Source of the DNA: Candidatus Borrarchaeota archaeon
Lineage (GTDB): Archaea; Asgardarchaeota; Sifarchaeia; Borrarchaeales; Borrarchaeaceae
Direction: 5' to 3'
DNA: 5,613 nucleotides
Assembly (NCBI GenBank): GCA_016840645.1
Contig: JAEORY010000295.1
Location: 1 to 5,613, forward strand
Notes under the pieces: generated by a model
Databases searched by the model: none
What the model saw: the letters and a program-made list of their open reading frames with translations, nothing else
What the model was told of the DNA's origin: nothing
Shown: positions 1 through 4,034 of the stretch, piece after piece
Numbering within the stretch: position 1 is the first letter of the stretch
How the letters are laid out: each line of letters starts with the position of its first letter
Position numbers and translations under genes: made by a program

Positions 1-1
1 A

Positions 2-232
2 AGCTCAACCTTCGGAAGAGGACTTAGCGGAGGTACTTGTTTTAATGCAGTCGAGGATCATTTTAGAACAATTAGTAAAAACTTTGACGGTTGTATCGTT
101 ATGACAGACGGCTATGCTCCGAAGCCAAAAACTTGTACAAATAAAAGATGCTGGGTAATATGCCCTAGTGGTAAATTGCAGTTTAAGCCTGACAAAAGAG
201 ACTACGTTATTAATATGAGTACGGGTATTTAA
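2..232 (+). CDS. VWA-like domain protein, C-terminal fragment (5' end outside the window)
   Basis: An open frame runs in from the left edge and ends at TAA 230-232, giving the last 76 residues of a longer protein. The fragment reads like the C-terminal half of a VWA-like domain of the kind found in putative metallopeptidase/VWA proteins (DUF2201-type). A Gly-rich GLSGGT stretch (fragment residues 7-12) supplies the threonine expected in the second metal-binding (MIDAS) motif. A hydrophobic strand then leads to MTDGYAPKP (34-42), whose Asp36 fits the third MIDAS motif, followed by a strand around CWVICPSG (50-57). In that family the N-terminal part usually carries the metallopeptidase-like region, and a MoxR-type AAA ATPase gene often lies nearby; both would be to the left and cannot be seen. 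Five cysteines in 76 residues is rather many. The stop overlaps the next start (TAATG), suggesting coupled translation. The family call is fairly secure, but its role in the phage is unknown. Confidence 0.72.
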   Translation, partial: SSTFGRGLSGGTCFNAVEDHFRTISKNFDGCIVMTDGYAPKPKTCTNKRCWVICPSGKLQFKPDKRDYVINMSTGI

Positions 233-3200
233 TGAAAATATTACATATTGCAGATGTGCACTGGCGAGGTCTTTCTAGACATCAAGAATATGTTCTTGCA
301 TTTAAAGATCTTTTTCGCCAAGCAAAAAAAATCAAACCAGATGTCATTTATGTAGGTGGTGATATCGTTCATTCTAAAACACAAGGTATTTCTCCTGAAT
401 TGGTAGAAAATCTTGTCTGGTGGTTTAATGAGATGGCTAAAATTGCGCCGACTCATGTGATACTAGGTAATCATGACGGTCTTATTCACAATAAAGATAG
501 ACAGGATGCAGTTACACCAATTATTGAAGCAATAAATAATGATAGAATCTTTCTTTATAAAGATTCAGGCGTTTATCCAACAGGCATACCGGGTTTTGAC
601 TGGTGTGTCTTTTCTTGTTTTGATGAGGAAAACTGGCATAAAGTTAAGCCTTCTAGTAATATTTCTATTGCTCTTTACCACGGTGCTGTCACAGGATCAC
701 TTACAGATATTGATTGGGTCCTTGACGGAGAAGTTCCTGTTTCTTTCTTTGATGCCTTTGACTTTGGTTTATTAGGTGACATACATAAACGTCAGTTTTT
801 AAATGAAAAGTCTACAGTTGCCTATTGCGGAAGCACCATTCAGCAAAATTATGGTGAAGATGAAGAAAAAGGATTTTTAGTTTGGGACATTAGAAGCAAA
901 GATGATTTTGACGTCAATTTTTACCCTGTCAAAAATGACTATAAGTTTGTTACAGTCGAATGGCGAGGTGATGTTGAAAAGACTGTAAAAGCTTGTTCAG
1001 CACATTCTAGAATGTCAAGATTTAGAATTAGCGCAGTTAACGACTATATTACGCCCGCACAGACAAAAGCATTGCAGAAAGCTCTTAAAAAGTCAAAAAA
1101 TGCAACAGAAGTAGTTTTTAAAATTGATAATTCTTTTTCTTCAGAAATGATAAAAGAAAGTGAAGCTACATCTTTAAATTTGCGTGACCCAAAAATAATG
1201 AAAGATTTAATGCGTCAATACTATGCAGGAAGTAATATTTCAGAAGAAGAATGGCGTGAACTTGACAAAGTTACAGTAGAATATTTGTCAGAAGTTACAC
1301 AAGAAAACTCTGATTTACGTAATATTAAATGGGGTGTCAACAAGATTAAGTTTGACAATACCTTCTGCTATGGCGAAAATAATGAAATTAACTTAGACAA
1401 GCATCCAGGTATTACAGGAATATTTGGAAAAAATGCAAGAGGCAAGTCTTCTATTGTTGGAACTATAGCTTACGGATTGTTTAATTCTTCTGACAGAGGT
1501 TCAATAAAAAACATTCATATTATTAACTCCAGAAAGAGTTTTTGCAAAACAGAGATTGATATATCTGTAAACGGTACGAACTTTAGAGTTGTAAGAGAAA
1601 CCAAAAAGAAAGTCACTAAAAATAATATTTGGGCACCAACGAACTTAAGTATTTATAGAATTGACGATGCAGGTTCTATCATAGAAGATAAAACAGAAGA
1701 ACAAAGAAGAGAGACAGAAAAAATTCTAAGATCTATGATTGGTACTGCTGAAGAATTTCAAATAACCGGGCTGGCATCTCAAGGTGAAATGAATCTTTTT
1801 ATAAAAGAAAAAGCGACCGCCAGAAAAAATATTCTTTCTAGCTTTCTTGATATGAGCGTTTTTGAGTCAATGAATGATTATGCTAAAAAGCAAACGTCAG
1901 ATTTGAGAGCAGAACTAAAAAGATTTACGCCAGATACTAGCTGGAATAAAAAAATTGCCGACCTAAAATTAAAAATGAACAATCAGCAATCATTATTAGA
2001 TGATATTGATGAAATAAGAGAGGTTTTGCAAAAAGACATAGACAGATTAACAAAAGAAGTTTTAAAAAATGCAGGTTCTGATTTTGTAACTCAGGCTGAC
2101 ATAAAAATCGCGGGAAAAAAAGTTGATGACATCAAAGAAAAAATAGATAATAAACAAGTACAACTTGATAATGTAAAAGAGGCTATTTTTGAGTCAGAAG
2201 TAAAAATAAAGAAAATAGAAGACTTTGTCTCTGCTTTTGATATTGATGATATTAAACAAAAGAACGAAGCTGCCAAAGAACTTATTCAGACACTGTGGAA
2301 ACTAGAAGGTCATTTAAAGGCAGAAAACGCAGAGCTTAAAACAATGGAAAAGTCTATTAAAAAGCTTCTTGAAGTACCTTGCGGCGATACTTTTCCTACC
2401 TGTAAATTTATCAAAGATTCGCACAAAGATAAGAGCAAAATAGAAGCTAAAAGAGAAAAAGTTAATCAGTTAAGGACAAATGTAGCGGATCTTAAATCTT
2501 CTTGGAAGAAAATAGAAAAAGAAAACTACGAAGAAAAAATAGAAAAATACAATTCTATCATTCAGAAAAAGTCTAGACTTATTTCAAGTATCTCAAATAG
2601 CAGAGTTAAAATTCAATCGCTAGATAATGATATTACAAATCTTAAGTCTTCTTTGGTAGTCTTAGAAAGAGAATATAGTGATCTGAAGAGACGTTTCGAA
2701 GGTCAAGATGAAGATAGCGATGTGTCAGGTGTCGCAAGACTCTTAGATGTAAAAAAGACTGAATTGAAAGAAAACGATGTAGAAAGAATTAGTAAAATTA
2801 AGTCCATAGAAGGACTAAGACTTCTAATCGATCAATCAGAGTCTGCCAAAGAAAAGTTTGATGTATTAAATACACAGCTCAAGGTGCAAGATTTATTTAT
2901 TCAGTCTACTTCTAAGCGAGGTATTCCTGTTCAAATTATCAACTCTTTACTTCCTAAGATCAATAGCGAAATAGCAAAAATCTTAAAAGGCGTTGTTTCA
3001 TTTACAGTAGTTTTAGAAGCTGACTTAGAGTCAAATGCAATGGATGTGTTTATCGATTACGGTGACTCAAAAAGAATTATTGAGCTTGCTTCGGGTATGG
3101 AAAAAATGATTTCTTCTCTTGCCATAAGAGTTGCTTTGATTAATGTATCTTCGTTACCCAAGTCTTCTATGCTTATTATTGACGAAGGTTTTGGTTCGCT

Positions 3201-3363
3201 AGATGAAACAAATCTAGAAGCATGCGGTAGACTCTTACATTCGTTAAAGAAATCTTTTAAAAACATTCTTGTAATTTCGCACATTGACCAAATTAAAGAT
3301 ATTGTTGATAACACAATTGACATCATGAAATCAGGAGTTGACTCTCATGTCCAAAGTATATGA
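232..3363 (+). CDS. Fused Mre11-Rad50-type recombination nuclease/ATPase (T4 gp47-gp46 / SbcD-SbcC in one chain)
   Basis: This 1043-residue protein combines both halves of the DNA-end-processing complex. The N-terminal half is an Mre11/SbcD metallophosphoesterase: D8 and H10 (ADVH), D44 (GGDIVH), N80-H81-D82 (GNHD), H150 (YHG) and D183/H185 (GDIH, where GHxH is usual), followed by a capping region to about 360. From about 362 it is Rad50/SbcC: Walker A GKNARGKS (399-406), Q-loop SQGE (Q517), two coiled-coil arms (about 565-715 and 725-880), a zinc-hook apex with C717 and C724, signature ASGME (953-957), Walker B LIIDE (981-985), D-loop SLDE (989-992) and H-loop H1017. T4 gp47 is 339 residues and gp46 is about 560, so both are essentially complete. 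No stop, frameshift or ribosome-bound internal start is visible at the junction. In T4, gp46/47 resect double-strand ends in the cytoplasm for recombination-dependent replication. The ATG overlaps the upstream stop and has only a weak upstream purine run, so coupling probably sets the start. A chromosomal sbcCD locus is unlikely given the terminase nearby. Confidence 0.95.
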   Translation: MKILHIADVHWRGLSRHQEYVLAFKDLFRQAKKIKPDVIYVGGDIVHSKTQGISPELVENLVWWFNEMAKIAPTHVILGNHDGLIHNKDRQDAVTPIIEAINNDRIFLYKDSGVYPTGIPGFDWCVFSCFDEENWHKVKPSSNISIALYHGAVTGSLTDIDWVLDGEVPVSFFDAFDFGLLGDIHKRQFLNEKSTVAYCGSTIQQNYGEDEEKGFLVWDIRSKDDFDVNFYPVKNDYKFVTVEWRGDVEKTVKACSAHSRMSRFRISAVNDYITPAQTKALQKALKKSKNATEVVFKIDNSFSSEMIKESEATSLNLRDPKIMKDLMRQYYAGSNISEEEWRELDKVTVEYLSEVTQENSDLRNIKWGVNKIKFDNTFCYGENNEINLDKHPGITGIFGKNARGKSSIVGTIAYGLFNSSDRGSIKNIHIINSRKSFCKTEIDISVNGTNFRVVRETKKKVTKNNIWAPTNLSIYRIDDAGSIIEDKTEEQRRETEKILRSMIGTAEEFQITGLASQGEMNLFIKEKATARKNILSSFLDMSVFESMNDYAKKQTSDLRAELKRFTPDTSWNKKIADLKLKMNNQQSLLDDIDEIREVLQKDIDRLTKEVLKNAGSDFVTQADIKIAGKKVDDIKEKIDNKQVQLDNVKEAIFESEVKIKKIEDFVSAFDIDDIKQKNEAAKELIQTLWKLEGHLKAENAELKTMEKSIKKLLEVPCGDTFPTCKFIKDSHKDKSKIEAKREKVNQLRTNVADLKSSWKKIEKENYEEKIEKYNSIIQKKSRLISSISNSRVKIQSLDNDITNLKSSLVVLEREYSDLKRRFEGQDEDSDVSGVARLLDVKKTELKENDVERISKIKSIEGLRLLIDQSESAKEKFDVLNTQLKVQDLFIQSTSKRGIPVQIINSLLPKINSEIAKILKGVVSFTVVLEADLESNAMDVFIDYGDSKRIIELASGMEKMISSLAIRVALINVSSLPKSSMLIIDEGFGSLDETNLEACGRLLHSLKKSFKNILVISHIDQIKDIVDNTIDIMKSGVDSHVQSI
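1426..1449 (+). other. Rad50-half Walker A motif (residues 399-406)
   Basis: GKNARGKS fits the GxxxxGK[ST] phosphate-binding loop. Rad50/SbcC proteins usually have two small residues before the GKS (as in NGAGKS), whereas here they are Ala-Arg. The catalytic Lys405 and Ser406 are intact, so ATP binding is expected. Its partner motifs (Q-loop, signature, Walker B, D-loop, H-loop) all lie in the same polypeptide. Confidence 0.9.
2380..2403 (+). other. Zinc-hook apex of the Rad50 half (C717-x6-C724)
   Basis: Between the two coiled-coil arms lies VPCGDTFPTC. The canonical Rad50 hook is CxxC, commonly CPxC, whereas here the two cysteines are six residues apart and a Pro-x-Cys survives only before the second one. 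The position midway between the Walker A and signature halves is that of the hook. Zinc-mediated pairing of two molecules through it is expected from the family but is not demonstrated here. Confidence 0.8.
3333..3337 (+). promoter_or_regulatory. Ribosome binding site AGGAG that sets the zinc-ribbon gene start
   Basis: AGGAG lies inside the end of the Mre11-Rad50 gene, nine bases before ATG 3347. An in-frame TTG at 3338 directly abuts it and is too close to be used, so ATG 3347 is chosen. The same TCAGGAG-like string precedes the next gene as well. Confidence 0.75.
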
Positions 3364-3622
3364 AATAAAGACAATTAGAGGTACCCAGAGCTGTTCTAGA
3401 GAATACTTCTTCTGCAATCTATGTGGTTTTATATTAAAGACCTCACTAGATCACCAGCATCATTCTGATCATTCCTGTTGTCATGAATGTTATTTAACAT
3501 TTGCAGAGTCAAGAAGAAAAGAATGGAAAGAAGGATGGCGACCAAAAAAAAGAGAAATAAGAAAATACATAAATAGTAGAAAGAGACTACTTATTAACGC
3601 AACAAAGTATCAGGAGATATGA
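3347..3622 (+). CDS. Small zinc-ribbon-like protein, function unknown
   Basis: A 91-residue protein with two CxxC knuckles, C23/C26 (CNLCG) and C45/C48 (CHEC), separated by a short His-rich loop with H36, H38, H39 and H42. This spacing fits a four-cysteine zinc ribbon. A further Cys44 adjoins the second knuckle, and Cys16 lies ahead of the first. The second half is strongly basic and helical-looking, with an aromatic patch EWKEGWRPKKRE (59-70) and many Lys/Arg, so nucleic-acid or protein binding is plausible. The start follows an AGGAG nine bases upstream and overlaps the previous gene by 17 bases in another frame; the stop overlaps the next start. Small zinc-binding proteins in T4-like phages include transcription and DNA-metabolism accessories, but I do not recognise this one. 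It is too short for an enzyme and has no nuclease motif beyond the zinc knuckles. Confidence 0.85.
   Translation: MSKVYEIKTIRGTQSCSREYFFCNLCGFILKTSLDHQHHSDHSCCHECYLTFAESRRKEWKEGWRPKKREIRKYINSRKRLLINATKYQEI
3568..3575 (+). promoter_or_regulatory. Possible T4-type late promoter (CATAAATA)
   Basis: CATAAATA differs from the T4 late -10 element TATAAATA only in the first base. It lies inside the zinc-ribbon gene, so a transcript would start a few bases downstream and give a leader of about 40 bases before the 126-residue protein and then terminase, which is a late gene in T4. In DNA this A+T-rich the 7-base core ATAAATA is expected a couple of times per strand by chance, so the evidence is mainly position. 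Confidence 0.25.
3612..3616 (+). promoter_or_regulatory. Ribosome binding site AGGAG that favours the second of two adjacent ATGs
   Basis: AGGAG is followed by ATATGATG. It lies two bases from ATG 3619 and five bases from ATG 3622. The latter is a workable distance and the former is too short, so the start at 3622 is preferred. That ATG shares its A with the TGA stop of the zinc-ribbon gene. Confidence 0.65.
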
Positions 3623-4002
3623 TGAATCTTGAAGAAGTAAATATTCTAAGCACGATAGTTGAAGATCTTTACGGAGACGCCTACGAGCCCTATGCAGGAT
3701 CTGTCAAGTGCATAGCTAAAATAACAGGAAGCGACAAAATGCAAATGACGTGCATGATGATTGTTAATTTAGGTAATAGGAACGAAATGCAATCCGCAGC
3801 AAGAGATGCTGAGACTTCACTAAAAAAGATTTGTAAAGATTGTGTAGATAGCATTAAGAAAAATTTTAAAGATAAGGCAGGGCGCGCGCTTAAAACTAAA
3901 GAAACTTCTTCTGATGTATCAGTCGAGCTTATGAACTATCATGCATACTCAGATAAGGGAACAGCACTCGTTCGCCAAGTTCACGTTTTTGAAATAAGCT
4001 AG
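3622..4002 (+). CDS. Unknown phage protein preceding the terminase
   Basis: A 126-residue protein that I do not recognise. From its pattern it has a short N-terminal helix (about 3-17), a beta hairpin (about 27-50, ending in VNLGN), a long charged helix (about 54-90, with C71 and C74), and two C-terminal strands (about 98-109 and 114-126, ending VHVFEIS). That suggests a compact alpha/beta fold. No signal peptide, membrane segment, nucleotide-binding loop or obvious helix-turn-helix is seen. It occupies the slot directly before the large terminase, where T4 carries the small terminase subunit gp16. It is shorter than T4 gp16 and, with its predicted strands, does not look like that largely helical protein, so a TerS assignment rests on position only. 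The stop-start overlap on its left suggests coupling to the zinc-ribbon gene. ATG 3619 would add one Met and cannot be excluded. Confidence 0.82.
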   Translation: MNLEEVNILSTIVEDLYGDAYEPYAGSVKCIAKITGSDKMQMTCMMIVNLGNRNEMQSAARDAETSLKKICKDCVDSIKKNFKDKAGRALKTKETSSDVSVELMNYHAYSDKGTALVRQVHVFEIS

Positions 4003-4007
4003 CGAAC
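3970..4007 (+). promoter_or_regulatory. Inverted repeat GTTCGC...GCGAAC across the end of the 126-residue gene
   Basis: GTTCGC (3970-3975) and GCGAAC (4002-4007) can form a six-base-pair stem with a 26-base loop that includes the TAG stop at 4000-4002. The stem is weak on its own. It shares its TTCGC/GCGAA core with the palindrome at 4019-4034, so strands of the two could exchange partners: TTCGCCA 3971-3977 also pairs with TGGCGAA 4027-4033. A ribosome finishing the upstream gene would cover one arm. Confidence 0.35.
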
Positions 4008-4018
4008 TGTATATTTAT

Positions 4019-4034
4019 CTTCGCCATGGCGAAG
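4019..4034 (+). promoter_or_regulatory. Perfect 16-base palindrome over the terminase start codon
   Basis: CTTCGCCATGGCGAAG is identical to its reverse complement. As RNA it can fold into a six-base-pair stem (4019-4024 with 4029-4034) closed by a CAUG tetraloop, placing the start codon 4026-4028 in the loop. No Shine-Dalgarno-like sequence lies upstream; the 23 bases after the previous stop are A+T-rich. This may control terminase translation or be a DNA site for a dimeric protein. The palindrome is seen directly; its function is inference. Confidence 0.5.

Noticed and set aside
531..538. AATAAATA on the + strand as a late promoter
   Set aside because: It lies within the nuclease domain coding sequence, far from any gene start.
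1650..1657. Exact T4 late promoter TATAAATA on the minus strand
   Set aside because: It lies deep inside the Mre11-Rad50 coding sequence, no minus-strand gene follows, and such A+T motifs are expected by chance here.
3057..3326. Minus-strand open frame of 89 residues opposite the Rad50 Walker B region
   Set aside because: It mirrors a highly conserved coding stretch (signature, Walker B, H-loop), has no supporting ribosome binding site or recognisable domain, and all real genes are on the + strand. The shorter minus-strand frames at 241-456 and 2091-2276 and the + frame at 539-775 are rejected for the same reasons.
3338..3346. Alternative TTG start at 3338 for the zinc-ribbon protein
   Set aside because: It touches the AGGAG with no spacing; ATG 3347 has nine bases of spacing.
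232..3363. Bacterial chromosomal sbcCD locus
   Set aside because: Bacteria encode two genes, and this one sits among overlapping small genes next to a large terminase, so a phage origin fits better.
4011..4018. ATAAATAT on the minus strand (ATATTTAT on +) just before terL, as an antisense late promoter
   Set aside because: It would transcribe antisense to all genes in the window and no minus-strand gene supports it; the same core occurs elsewhere by chance.
4019..4034. Palindrome as a rho-independent terminator
   Set aside because: The stem is short, has no downstream T run and overlaps a start codon.
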